DNA of 64,000 nt from Hoeflea_A sp040932035 (GCF_040932035.1 NZ_JBFRBB010000002.1:1426001-1490000), one strand, 5' to 3'. Shown: positions 44,253-53,526, counted from the first letter of the stretch. Notes: generated by a model from the letters alone, not told the origin. Made by a program: numbers and translations.

Positions 44253-45095
44253 ATGTTGATACTTGACTTAGGCTGCGGGCAAAAGAAGATAGAAGGAGCA
44301 GTTGGTATCGATTTTTCATCGATGAGCGATGCAGATTTGATACTCAATCTAAATGAGGAATATCTCCCTTACGAAGATAGCAGTGTTGATCTCATCTATT
44401 CCTCGCATACACTGGAGCACCTCAGCATCGATGGTTTTTTTCACGTAATGAAGGAAGCCTACAGGGTGCTCAAGCCCGGCGGTCAGTCTAATATTGTCGT
44501 TCCTTATTTCATGACAACGGCAAATTTTGCCAACCCATTTCACAACAATAATATCTGTTTCAACGAGCACACATTTCGATTTTTTTCATCAGAAACAATT
44601 TGTAATGCTACAGACAAAGATGATTATGCCACCCCAAGTTGCCCTCAATGGGGTCTGCGGTATTCAGCAAACGCCGAGCTCGGCATTGAATTTCGAACCC
44701 TTGATATTTTCTACTACTATTTCCCTGAATATCAGGACCTGAGTGAGAAAGAAAAACGGATTGCCCGATCGAGTAAGTTGAATGTCGTCGATCAAATTTC
44801 ATACGTGCTGGAGGCAGTTAAGCCATGCCCCATACGACCGGAAACCGCTCCCGTGGCTAATAGTGATGATCCCCGCGAACTTGCCGAGGATCAATTGCAT
44901 TATTTGCGTAGACAAGTTGATTTTTTAGAAGGTAAAGAATCGCATAAAATGACATCACGAGCCCGGGAGTACTTGGCCGGATCGTTCGAAAAGAGTGGCT
45001 TGTACAACAGGAGAGGTTTGCTTTCTCCTGTAAATCAACTTGCACTTGAGTTGGACTACATGATCCAAACATTGCGCCGATATATAGGCGAATGA
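44253..45095 (+). CDS. class I SAM-dependent methyltransferase
   Basis: A 280-residue methyltransferase with the SAM motif LILDLGCGQKKI at 2-13 and the post-motif DLIYSSHTLEHL near 47-58, followed by LKPGG. A C-terminal tail of about 90 residues looks helical (ELAEDQLHYLRRQVDFLEGK). It starts 14 bases after the Wzt stop. In an ABC-exporter operon it could methylate a sugar or the chain end; which atom is methylated cannot be told. It ends the rightward cassette. Confidence 0.85.
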   Translation: MLILDLGCGQKKIEGAVGIDFSSMSDADLILNLNEEYLPYEDSSVDLIYSSHTLEHLSIDGFFHVMKEAYRVLKPGGQSNIVVPYFMTTANFANPFHNNNICFNEHTFRFFSSETICNATDKDDYATPSCPQWGLRYSANAELGIEFRTLDIFYYYFPEYQDLSEKEKRIARSSKLNVVDQISYVLEAVKPCPIRPETAPVANSDDPRELAEDQLHYLRRQVDFLEGKESHKMTSRAREYLAGSFEKSGLYNRRGLLSPVNQLALELDYMIQTLRRYIGE

Positions 45096-45144
45096 TATTA
45101 AGTATTATTTATAATAATAATATATATTAATGAATATTCGAAAT

Positions 45145-46836
45145 TTACCACCTGGAGAATCGAAAAAACCAATATATATACTGAAATATAACTTCAAAAT
45201 ATCTTTTTATTCTAAAACAGATTGACATAAAAGCCCTAATTGCAGCTACTTTATGAACCCAATACAGCGTTTTTTCAGGGGGTTTGAAAGCAACTTTCTC
45301 AAGTAGATCAAGATAAATTGCTGGATATCCATCAAGTGAATATTCATTGATGATGGGCGAATTAGATGGCTCGGTAATAAGATACCGTTCTGCGAGCGAC
45401 TGAATTGTGTCGGAATTTTTGGCCTGATTTACACTGAACACAAAACTCACGTCGACATCATTTGCAACCTTTTGAAGCCGATGAATGGCCTCGTCAATTT
45501 CTCCCGCGAATTTTGAGAAATCAATGATTGCGTTTTTCCAACGAGGCAATACCGTTAAAAGGATACTTAAATCTTGCTTGTCATCCACCAAGAATATCGA
45601 AATAAGGTTATTGTATTCGCTTGAGGAATCTAATTGTAAGTAATCTTTCTTTTCAACTACTTTAAAGTTTTGAATATTGGTTGCTGACAGCTTGATCCAA
45701 TTACAGCGTTTATCTCTATTTTGTTCTTCTAACGTCTTTTGTGTCAAAATAACGCCGAAGGATTGCACATGTCTTTTTAGTGGCGGAAGCCAATGTGAAG
45801 CGCCGTAACGATCGCTTTCAAGCTCGCTGAGACATGTACGCCACACGTCAACCGCACCCTCGAAATTATAGTTGCAGGATATGTCGCTTGCAGCATTGGA
45901 GACAATGTGTTCGCGTAATTCAGCGTCAAGGATGAGTCGCTCGATGGCATCCACCCAGTCCTTCGCCGTGCTATCAACCAATATACCGCTATGCTCATGC
46001 TCCACTGAATCTGAATAGGGTGGAAAGTTGGCATACACACCAGCAACCTTGCAGCCGCCGAACTCCCTGTATTTATTGTTCGTTTTGGAATGGAAAAAAG
46101 GAGTATCAATGCCAGGAGCAAGCCCTATATCAAAACCCGCACTGTAGAATGATCTAATGAAATTTCGATAATTGGACTGCCTCTTGTTTAGAACTACCCC
46201 TTGGACACCAATAAGCTGTTTAGGTATTTTTTTGTTCCAAAGATAAAGCTCGACTCTACCCGGATATCTTTCAAGAATTGTCTTCAACGAAGAAAAAAGG
46301 AGAGCCTCCATCTCCGGCTCATCTAACCGAGTTGTGGGATAGGCTATCTTGATGATGCCGCTTGCTGCGCGTCGCTCCAATCCTTTGATAAGAGACGTGT
46401 CAAAATAGCTGTTTATCAGCTTCGGTTTTGCACCGTGTGCAAGTGCACGTTCATGCATGCGTTTTGAGTAAATTCGTGTAATGTCACTGAGTTCAAAAAA
46501 ACGTTTCAAAATATGCAATCTAAAAAAAGTGCGATGATAAATTCCAATACTTGTATGAAGCGATATTTCCTCAAAATTGTCATCTATTTCGTAGACAATC
46601 TTTTTTCCTAGCCGCTTCAAGCGATACAAAATCCGAAGATCTGTGGTCTCACAATTTCGGCAAAATACGGCTACGTCACACCACTCTAAGTCAGATTTAA
46701 GTGTAAATTTGTTCAAGCGGAATCTAGTAGATATCTCGCCTTTACGCCTAAGATCAGACAGTGGGTAAAGTATAGATATTATTGTACTCGGAATAAATCC
46801 AGGTATAATTATCAGTACTCTCTTTACTTTTTTCAT
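45145..46836 (-). CDS. glycosyltransferase with unknown C-terminal domain
   Basis: A 563-residue protein. Residues 1-350 look like a GT-B glycosyltransferase: VLIIIPGF at the start, YEIDDNFEE near 82 (frequent in family 4-like enzymes), and the donor-site region KYREFGGCKVAGVYANFPPYSDSVEHEHSG near 250-280. Residues 370-530 carry no domain I recognise. The final 30 residues are aromatic and basic (RYFEVIFQYIYWFFRFSRW) and could sit on the membrane. The G+C is the lowest in the window (17 of 60 in 46501-46560). It is read leftward, convergent with the methyltransferase, 78 bases behind rfbD. Confidence 0.75.
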   Translation of the reverse strand: MKKVKRVLIIIPGFIPSTIISILYPLSDLRRKGEISTRFRLNKFTLKSDLEWCDVAVFCRNCETTDLRILYRLKRLGKKIVYEIDDNFEEISLHTSIGIYHRTFFRLHILKRFFELSDITRIYSKRMHERALAHGAKPKLINSYFDTSLIKGLERRAASGIIKIAYPTTRLDEPEMEALLFSSLKTILERYPGRVELYLWNKKIPKQLIGVQGVVLNKRQSNYRNFIRSFYSAGFDIGLAPGIDTPFFHSKTNNKYREFGGCKVAGVYANFPPYSDSVEHEHSGILVDSTAKDWVDAIERLILDAELREHIVSNAASDISCNYNFEGAVDVWRTCLSELESDRYGASHWLPPLKRHVQSFGVILTQKTLEEQNRDKRCNWIKLSATNIQNFKVVEKKDYLQLDSSSEYNNLISIFLVDDKQDLSILLTVLPRWKNAIIDFSKFAGEIDEAIHRLQKVANDVDVSFVFSVNQAKNSDTIQSLAERYLITEPSNSPIINEYSLDGYPAIYLDLLEKVAFKPPEKTLYWVHKVAAIRAFMSICFRIKRYFEVIFQYIYWFFRFSRW

Positions 46837-46914
46837 TAAATTTCTTTTATAATATAAATTTCATATTCTGACGAAACTGGTATATGACTTGTATATAAAT
46901 TCTGATTACAGGTA

Positions 46915-47805
46915 TTATTCTGTAGGATTCATAAACTTATATAGCACTACACCACTTGCCTGCCTCCAATTCGGGGTGCGCCAACTATGCTGGTATCTGA
47001 GTTTATTCGTTGACAAACGGGAATTTCCCGGCTTGCTGGCTTTGGCTGGGTATTCAGACGATGAAATACGCTTAACCACTGCACTCGGCCCGCCGCGCAC
47101 TTTGCTCAGTTCCATGATCTTTTCGGCAAAGCTGGCCCAGCTGGTCGCACCCTCACCAGCGAGATGGAATATCCCGTAGTGGCAGGCGCTCTCCTGCGCA
47201 AGCACCTTTTGAGCGATATGCAAGATCCCGTCCGCGATATCATACGCCGAGGTTGGATTTCCAATCTGATCGTCGACAACGGTTATGTCGTCACACGCCT
47301 CGGCTAACCTGAGCATGGTAGTAAAGAAATTCTTGCCGTAAGGGCTATAGACCCAGGCCGTGCGCAGAATGATGTGCCGATCATTGGCTGCTGCGACTGC
47401 CCGTTCTCCGGCGAGCTTGCTCGCACCATAGACACTTTGTGGATCCGGCTTGTCCTCTTCCGTGTAGGGTCGGTCGAGGTCGCCGGAAAAGACATAGTCC
47501 GTTGAAAGGTGAATCACCGGTGCGCCGACTGCCTTGGCAGCGGCAGCGACTGCGCCGGCTCCAACCTCGTTTGTCGCAAGGGCGATTTCGGGTTCGTCCT
47601 CTGCTTGGTCGACTGCCGTATAGGCAGCCGCTGAGACAACGATATCCGGTGAATGTGCCGCAACGACATCGCCAATCGCGTCCGGCTTTAGAAGATCGAG
47701 TTCCGGCCGGCCGACGGCAACGAGGTCCACGTCGTCGCGGTCCCGCGCCCGGTCCTGCAGGCAGCGCGACACCTGACCTTTTGTGCCGGTGACAAGAATT
47801 TTCAT
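46915..47805 (-). CDS. rfbD: dTDP-4-dehydrorhamnose reductase
   Basis: A 296-residue SDR that makes dTDP-L-rhamnose from the 4-keto sugar with NAD(P)H. VTGTKGQVSRCLQ at 5-17, the STDYVFSGD motif near 104 and Tyr-x3-Lys in YGASKLAGE are typical. It overlaps rfbB by 4 bases and closes the rfbACBD set. The C-terminal 40 codons are A+T-richer than the rest, matching the right border of the low-G+C block. Confidence 0.93.
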   Translation of the reverse strand: MKILVTGTKGQVSRCLQDRARDRDDVDLVAVGRPELDLLKPDAIGDVVAAHSPDIVVSAAAYTAVDQAEDEPEIALATNEVGAGAVAAAAKAVGAPVIHLSTDYVFSGDLDRPYTEEDKPDPQSVYGASKLAGERAVAAANDRHIILRTAWVYSPYGKNFFTTMLRLAEACDDITVVDDQIGNPTSAYDIADGILHIAQKVLAQESACHYGIFHLAGEGATSWASFAEKIMELSKVRGGPSAVVKRISSSEYPAKASKPGNSRLSTNKLRYQHSWRTPNWRQASGVVLYKFMNPTE

Positions 47806-48872
47806 GCCGCGCCTTTGTTAAGTTCGCCCAGCCGGTTGCCGGAATACTTGCCTTCGCGGATCGGCCGCCACCACCAGTCGTTCTTCAAATACCAGTCGAC
47901 CGTTTGCTCCAGCCCGCTCTCGAAGCTCTCCCGCGGTGTCCAGCCAAGGTCGCGCTTGATCTTGGAAGCGTCGATCGCATAACGCCGGTCATGGCCGGGC
48001 CGATCTGTAACGAATGTAATCAGGTCGCGGTAGCTATTACCGCCGCTACGGGGCCGCATCCGGTCAAGAAGATCGCAAATGGTCTCGACAACCTGCAGAT
48101 TGGTCCGCTCCGCATTGCCGCCGATATTGTAGCTTTCACCCTGCTCCCCGCGCATCACAACTGTTACCAAGGCCCTCGCATGGTCCTCGACATGCAGCCA
48201 GTCCCGCACATTCTCGCCCTTGCCGTAAATCGGCAGTGGCAACTCGTCGAGTGCATTGAGGATAACAAGCGGAATGAGCTTTTCAGGAAAATGAAACGGA
48301 CCGTAATTGTTCGAGCAGTTGGAAAGCACGACTGGAAGCCCATAGGTCTCACCCCAGGCACGCACAAGATGATCGGAAGCCGCCTTTGAGGCCGAATAGG
48401 GAGACGACGGCGCGTAAGGCGTTTCCTCGGTGAAGATGCCGCTCTCGAACGGCAGGTCTCCAAAAACCTCGTCTGTGGAAACGTGATGAAAGCGGAATTT
48501 CGCCTGTTCCGTGTCGGACAGTCCGCGCCAGTAAGTGAGTGCCGCGGCCAGAAGGTGATAGGTGCCGACCACATTGGTCTGGATAAAATCCGCGGGTCCG
48601 TCAATCGAGCGATCGACATGGCTCTCGGCCGCCAGATGCATGATCGCTTCGATCCGCTCTTCCCGCAGAACCTGCAACACGCGGGGCTCGTCGCAGATGT
48701 CGATCTTCAAATATTTGTAGTTTTGCCGGTTTTCGATCGCTCTCAGGGAATCGAGATTGCCCGCATAGGTCAGCTTGTCGAGATTGACGATCATATTGGC
48801 CTGGTCATCGACCAGGTGCCGGCACACTGCCGATCCGATGAACCCCGCGCCGCCCGTCACAAGAATTCTCAT
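47802..48872 (-). CDS. rfbB: dTDP-glucose 4,6-dehydratase
   Basis: A 356-residue SDR converting dTDP-glucose to dTDP-4-keto-6-deoxyglucose. RILVTGGAGFIGSAVCRHL at 2-20, HLAAESHVDRSIDGP near 80 and the catalytic YSASKAASDHL are diagnostic. I chose the ATG at 48872, which begins the family sequence with GGAGCGGGG upstream and overlaps rfbC by 4 bases. Confidence 0.96.
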   Translation of the reverse strand: MRILVTGGAGFIGSAVCRHLVDDQANMIVNLDKLTYAGNLDSLRAIENRQNYKYLKIDICDEPRVLQVLREERIEAIMHLAAESHVDRSIDGPADFIQTNVVGTYHLLAAALTYWRGLSDTEQAKFRFHHVSTDEVFGDLPFESGIFTEETPYAPSSPYSASKAASDHLVRAWGETYGLPVVLSNCSNNYGPFHFPEKLIPLVILNALDELPLPIYGKGENVRDWLHVEDHARALVTVVMRGEQGESYNIGGNAERTNLQVVETICDLLDRMRPRSGGNSYRDLITFVTDRPGHDRRYAIDASKIKRDLGWTPRESFESGLEQTVDWYLKNDWWWRPIREGKYSGNRLGELNKGAA

Positions 48873-49441
48873 TTCCCCGCTCCACAACTTTTCTCAAATA
48901 TGTCCGCATTGCTAAGACCCGGCGCAATCCGGTCCTTGTCCGACAAAATCACATCGGCAGTGTCCACTGGCCAGTCGATGCCGATCTGGCTGTCATCGAA
49001 ACGAATGCACCTGTCATGCTGTGGTGAATAGTATTCTGTAACCTTGTAGACAACCTCGGTATGATCTTCCAGCGTCAGAAATCCGTGGGCAAAGCCCTTG
49101 GGTACCAATATCTGATTCCAGGCTTCCGCGGAAATGATGAGCGATACCCACTGGCCGAAGGTTGCTGAATCCTTCCGGATATCGACCGCAACATCCAGGA
49201 TCGAGCCGCGCGAGACACGCACGAGCTTGTCTTGCGCCGCCGGCGGAAGTTGATAGTGCAGTCCCCGCAAAACACCCTTCTGGGCAGAATAGGAAAAATT
49301 GTCCTGAACGAATTCCAGATTGATGCCGGATTCCGCGAGACGCGCCCTGTTGTAGGTCTCGGAGAAAAATCCACGCTCGTCGCCAAATTGTTGCGGTTTG
49401 ATCTCCAGCACGCCATCAAGACCGAGTTCTCTGATTTCCAT
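48869..49441 (-). CDS. rfbC: dTDP-4-dehydrorhamnose 3,5-epimerase
   Basis: A 190-residue cupin epimerase. GFFSETYN, FVQDNFSYS, VLRGLHYQLPP (active-site His) and GFAHGFLTLEDHTEVVYK are all conserved. It starts at the ATG at 49441, overlapping the rfbA stop as TGATG; a GTG one codon earlier is possible. It is the third step of dTDP-rhamnose synthesis. Confidence 0.96.
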   Translation of the reverse strand: MEIRELGLDGVLEIKPQQFGDERGFFSETYNRARLAESGINLEFVQDNFSYSAQKGVLRGLHYQLPPAAQDKLVRVSRGSILDVAVDIRKDSATFGQWVSLIISAEAWNQILVPKGFAHGFLTLEDHTEVVYKVTEYYSPQHDRCIRFDDSQIGIDWPVDTADVILSDKDRIAPGLSNADIFEKSCGAGK

Positions 49442-50316
49442 CACGCCAGCTCCAGCGCCCGGCGCTTCAGATAATCGGCATAGGGTGTCTTGCCAAGCAA
49501 GCCCGCCCGCTTCAAGACGTCATCCGCGTCAAGCCACCCCATTTCCAGTCCGATTTCCTCCGGACAGGCAATCTTGATACTTTGCCTGTGCTCAATGGTG
49601 CGCACGAATGCCGATGCCTCGTGCAGGCTGTCATGCGTTCCGGTATCAAGCCAGGCATATCCCCTACCCATCTGCTGGACGTGCAGGTCGCCCCGCTCAA
49701 GATACACGTTGTTCACCGTCGTAATTTCCAGTTCGCCCCGCTCGGAAGGTTCAATCGACCTGGCAATGTCGAGCACATCGTTGTCGTAGTAATAAAGGCC
49801 GGTCACCGCCCAGTTGGACTTCGGGTTCGACGGCTTTTCCTCGATGCTGAGCGCTCGTTTCGACAAGGGATCGAACTCAACCACGCCATATCGCTCCGGG
49901 TCTTCGACATGGTACGCGAAAACCGAAGCGCCTTCGTCGCGCGCAGCCGCCCGCTGGCATACGCCCGAAAGCCCGTTGCCGAAATAGATATTGTCACCGA
50001 GAATCATCGCCACGCTGTCAGAACCGACGAATTCGCGGCCGATGATAAACGCTTCGGCGAGCCCGTTGGGGTGAGCCTGCTCGGCGTAGCTGAACGCAAC
50101 GCCATAGTCGCTTCCGTCACCCAGCAATTCTCTGAAGATCGGCAGATCGCGCGGTGTGGATATGATCAGGATCTCGCGAATACCGGAAAGCATGAGGACA
50201 CTGAGCGGGTAATAGATCATCGGTTTGTCGAAAACCGGCAGCACCTGCTTTGAAACGGCAAGTGTAAGCGGATAAAGGCGCGTTCCGCTGCCGCCCGCCA
50301 GAATGATGCCCTTCAT
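49441..50316 (-). CDS. rfbA: glucose-1-phosphate thymidylyltransferase
   Basis: A 291-residue nucleotidyltransferase making dTDP-glucose. KGIILAGGSGTRLYPLT at 2-18, the KPMIYYPLS segment and LGDNIYFG are diagnostic. It leads the four-gene dTDP-rhamnose set, in the order A-C-B-D, and starts 20 bases after the GT2 gene, which likely uses the product. Confidence 0.96.
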   Translation of the reverse strand: MKGIILAGGSGTRLYPLTLAVSKQVLPVFDKPMIYYPLSVLMLSGIREILIISTPRDLPIFRELLGDGSDYGVAFSYAEQAHPNGLAEAFIIGREFVGSDSVAMILGDNIYFGNGLSGVCQRAAARDEGASVFAYHVEDPERYGVVEFDPLSKRALSIEEKPSNPKSNWAVTGLYYYDNDVLDIARSIEPSERGELEITTVNNVYLERGDLHVQQMGRGYAWLDTGTHDSLHEASAFVRTIEHRQSIKIACPEEIGLEMGWLDADDVLKRAGLLGKTPYADYLKRRALELA

Positions 50317-50336
50317 AATATCCTCAAAAAATTCAA

Positions 50337-51284
50337 CTATAGCTTTTGAAACAACGTCGCTGCAAACAACCCAAGATTACCCTGAAGGCTCTGTCGGTAT
50401 ATGCCGGAACTCAGCAGTCCGCGCAATCGTCGTATGATCGATTTTTCGGCCCTGAACGAGCGAAATTCCTCCACTGTTGCCTTTGCGTCATCACTCAGCA
50501 AATCGATGCACTGTTGCAGACTGGAGAGATTCCTGTCGCCCCATGAAACAAATTGTCCTTTGAAGAGGCGATTGACACGATCAATCCGCGATCGCAGGCT
50601 CATATTGTCTCCGACGAGATTGCCACTGTGCTGCCGGTAGCTGATATGTGCCTGCGGATCGTAGACAACCCGGCCGCCTGCACCCGCCACAAGAATATAG
50701 CACCACCAGTCGTGGCTGACGAAATCAGTGCGACGTGCGCTCTCCGCAAGCAATTGCCAGGCCGCGCGATTGGCAACCATGGTGTTCCCCCCGGCGATGC
50801 TTTGCACGATGGCATTGCGAAAATTCGGCTGGCGGTCAAACAGGGGCGAATAGCCAACATGGCGGCCACATTCGTCTACGATCCTGGTTCGTCCGCAATA
50901 AAGCGCAGGCATATCCCGCCCGAGTGAAGCGAGCTGGCTCAACGCGACCTGAAGCTTGTCAGAATCCCATAGGTCATCCTGATCGCAGAAGGCATAATAA
51001 TCAGCCTGAATTTCAGTGTTGCTCATCAGGCTTCTAAAGTTGTCGGAAAAACCTGTTTGCGGTCCGTCCGCTACGCGAAATGTACCCTTGCTCCAGGAAT
51101 CGCTGCAGGATTTCAGTATTTTCCGGGAACCATCCGACGACCCGTCATCACTGACCCAGACATCAATGCTCGGAACACCTTGGCTACTCAGAGAGTCAAC
51201 TTGTTGTTGTAAAAAGCGCTCGCCGTTGTATACCGCCATCAATACCGCGATTTTCGCTGGGTTTTTGATAATTCGCGACTGCAC
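50337..51284 (-). CDS. family 2 glycosyltransferase, rhamnosyltransferase-like
   Basis: A 315-residue GT-A enzyme. AVLMAVYNGERFLQQQVDSL at 14-33, DVWVSDDGSSDGS near 42, FCDQDDLWDSDKL (the DxD-like metal motif) near 97 and the later SHDWWCYI are typical of WbbL/RfbF-like rhamnosyltransferases. It is directly upstream of rfbACBD, so L-rhamnose is the likely sugar. It has no membrane segment. Confidence 0.87.
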   Translation of the reverse strand: MQSRIIKNPAKIAVLMAVYNGERFLQQQVDSLSSQGVPSIDVWVSDDGSSDGSRKILKSCSDSWSKGTFRVADGPQTGFSDNFRSLMSNTEIQADYYAFCDQDDLWDSDKLQVALSQLASLGRDMPALYCGRTRIVDECGRHVGYSPLFDRQPNFRNAIVQSIAGGNTMVANRAAWQLLAESARRTDFVSHDWWCYILVAGAGGRVVYDPQAHISYRQHSGNLVGDNMSLRSRIDRVNRLFKGQFVSWGDRNLSSLQQCIDLLSDDAKATVEEFRSFRAEKSIIRRLRGLLSSGIYRQSLQGNLGLFAATLFQKL

Positions 51285-51566
51285 TATCTGGACCTGCTGC
51301 TCACATATCTAGGCTGTTGTAGCTTGGTTGACGGCTTTGACCGCAACAAACAACGACGACCGAACTCCTCAATCAACACGGAATGCGTGACTGGTTATAC
51401 ACCGCAATGGCCTTCGCAAAACCCACGAAAAATTACACCAAAAAATATAGGTTGTCTTCGCCTAACCAACCTCAAAAGCCTCACCAATCCGGTTCCTTCA
51501 ATGGCCATTGGCAAACAAGTGTGTCAAAGGGATACGGTCCTCGTCAATGATGTATAAAGACCTCCT

Positions 51567-52106
51567 ATGAAAAGGCTCATCGACATCATCGCATCTGCTG
51601 CTGTGTTGGCATTTTTATGGCCTGCCATCCTGCTGCTCGCCCTGCTCATTCGCCTCGAGACACCTGGTAATCCCTTTTTCGGCCAGGTTCGGCTTGGTCG
51701 GGACGAAAGGCCGTTCACGATCTGGAAGCTGCGGACGATGCATGCGGGTACCCCGCACCGGGGCACGCATGAAATCGGTGCGGATGCGCGCACGCGCATG
51801 GGCGCGTTCCTGCGGCGCACCAAGTGCGACGAACTGCCTCAGGCGCTCAACATCCTTCTCGGGGATATGAGCCTCGTCGGTCCCCGCCCCTGCCTGCCAA
51901 GCCAGGACGCCGTCATAGCGGAAAGGCGCAGGCAAGGCGTTTTTGCCATCAGGCCCGGTGTTACCGGCCTGTCGCAGATCAACGGCATCGACATGTCGCG
52001 CCCTGCTGAACTGGCGGTCAGCGACGGGGAATATATGGAGCGTCAATCGCTGATGCTCGATCTTCAGATCTGTCTGCGAACAGTCGGCAGGGTTTTAAGG
52101 CGGTAG
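51567..52106 (+). CDS. small phosphoglycosyl transferase (sugar transferase, PglC type)
   Basis: A 179-residue monotopic initiating enzyme that moves a phospho-sugar from a nucleotide sugar to undecaprenyl phosphate. One reentrant hydrophobic segment (9-29), then PFFGQVRLGRDERPFTIWKLRTM, the catalytic RRTKCDELPQALNIL and GDMSLVGPRP are present. It lacks the four-helix N-terminal region of WcaJ/WbaP. It likely starts a chain of this locus. The 282 bases upstream (51285-51566) show no gene and must hold divergent promoters. Confidence 0.9.
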   Translation: MKRLIDIIASAAVLAFLWPAILLLALLIRLETPGNPFFGQVRLGRDERPFTIWKLRTMHAGTPHRGTHEIGADARTRMGAFLRRTKCDELPQALNILLGDMSLVGPRPCLPSQDAVIAERRRQGVFAIRPGVTGLSQINGIDMSRPAELAVSDGEYMERQSLMLDLQICLRTVGRVLRR

Positions 52107-52230
52107 TTCCACGCCTGGAATGACGGTGGAGTCTGTCTGCTCAAACGCAGCTGGGCGCACAAGGCCTCGTGCCCATGCTGTGTCCGGAGGCCAATCAACT
52201 GCGATGTTGGGACGATGCCGGTAGGCCCGC

Positions 52231-53526
52231 TCAGCCGGAATCGGGCTCCGGCAACATTGCCAGTGCGCTGAAAGTGCACATCAATCCGAGGAACAGAAAC
52301 GTCGAAACATCGTGATAAAATAAGAGGTTCGTCATGCCGTAGAGCCCGTATGAGACGGAAACGCACAGTACGCCGCCAAAGACGATGGGTTGCGCGTTGC
52401 GAAGGACAAACAGCGGCACCAGCAGAACACCGAGCAAAGAAAATAGCCCCAACACTCCTGAAGCGACTGTATCGGTGAGGTAGCCATTGTGCAGATGCGT
52501 ATAGCTAAAGCGCGGCGCATTCTTTGCATCCCCCGCCCACGCCACACGCATGACGTTCTGACGTCCATAGCCGGATAGAGGCCGTTCCAGAATTGCATTC
52601 ATGGCAACTTTGTAGAGTGCAAGCCGCATATAGATGCTTTCTTCCGCAACTTGTTCGCCGGTCGGATTTTCAAAACGCTGAATCGCAAGTTCAAACCTCT
52701 GTGACAGGTAGTTGTCATTTTGAATGACTGCAAAACCGACAACCCCGACAAGTGCGGCGGAAATGAGAGCACGCTTGGCCATGTAGCCGAAACCGAGGTA
52801 CCGGTATCCCATGATCAGCCCATAGGCCGCGAGCGTCAGGCAATAGGAAAGCAGCGCCCCCCGGGAGCCTGTATTCAGCAACGCATAAAGCGAAGCGAGT
52901 GCACCGGCCGCCATAAGCCAACGCATCTTCCCCTTGAAGAAGAGGAGCCCATGGACACACAGCAGGCCTGACACCATCGCCCCAAGCGCTAGAATCAACG
53001 GGTTGCCGCTAAAGGCCGCGCGCTGAATTTCTATTGAATACCGACCGCCGATCAACATGATCAGTACCGCACAGACCGCGCCTGCAGCTATCCCGGCAAA
53101 AACCCAGCTGAACCAATCCGGCCGCGCCCATCGCCGCAATACCGGCAACACGGGTGCAAACAGTAAAAACGGCACATTCGAATAGACCGAGCCGAGCTTT
53201 GCCTGCCAATCGGTGGCAAACCCGTGTGCGATCGCAAACCCGGCCGTGATCAGGAAATAGGCAGCACAAACCGCGACGAGAGTACGTTCGGTTGTGTTGA
53301 GAATGCGGCATGCCGGATCGAAGATCCAGTAAAGAACCGCAAACAGCCACAGGCCGATAAACATCACCGAGCCGCCACTGCCAATGCCCGGGAAAAGAGC
53401 GAACATCAAGAACACAGACAACACCCAGCGCAACGAGGCGCTGGCGTCGTTGCGGTGCCAGTGCACCCAGAAAAATCTGCTGAGCGGTCCGGTCGGTTCC
53501 ACTGGATGGTTCTCCTTGCGCGCCAC
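52231..53526 (-). CDS. O-antigen ligase/polymerase family membrane protein (Wzy_C)
   Basis: A 431-residue integral membrane protein with about eleven hydrophobic helices and one long external loop (around 260-330) that contains LSGYGRQNVMRVAW and YTHLHNGYL, the His of which matches the WaaL/Wzy_C signature H-N-x(2)-L. It could ligate the finished glycan to lipid A-core or polymerise repeats. With an ABC exporter in the locus, ligation is the better guess. It converges with the phosphoglycosyl transferase. Confidence 0.85.
   Translation of the reverse strand: MARKENHPVEPTGPLSRFFWVHWHRNDASASLRWVLSVFLMFALFPGIGSGGSVMFIGLWLFAVLYWIFDPACRILNTTERTLVAVCAAYFLITAGFAIAHGFATDWQAKLGSVYSNVPFLLFAPVLPVLRRWARPDWFSWVFAGIAAGAVCAVLIMLIGGRYSIEIQRAAFSGNPLILALGAMVSGLLCVHGLLFFKGKMRWLMAAGALASLYALLNTGSRGALLSYCLTLAAYGLIMGYRYLGFGYMAKRALISAALVGVVGFAVIQNDNYLSQRFELAIQRFENPTGEQVAEESIYMRLALYKVAMNAILERPLSGYGRQNVMRVAWAGDAKNAPRFSYTHLHNGYLTDTVASGVLGLFSLLGVLLVPLFVLRNAQPIVFGGVLCVSVSYGLYGMTNLLFYHDVSTFLFLGLMCTFSALAMLPEPDSG

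Noticed and set aside
38500..47040. Integrative element or genomic island with att sites
   Set aside because: No integrase, tRNA target or flanking direct repeat is visible; recombination between shared flanking genes explains the block better.
51324..51557. 77-codon frame between the GT2 and sugar-transferase genes
   Set aside because: No ribosome site and no protein-like pattern; the region is a divergent promoter stretch.
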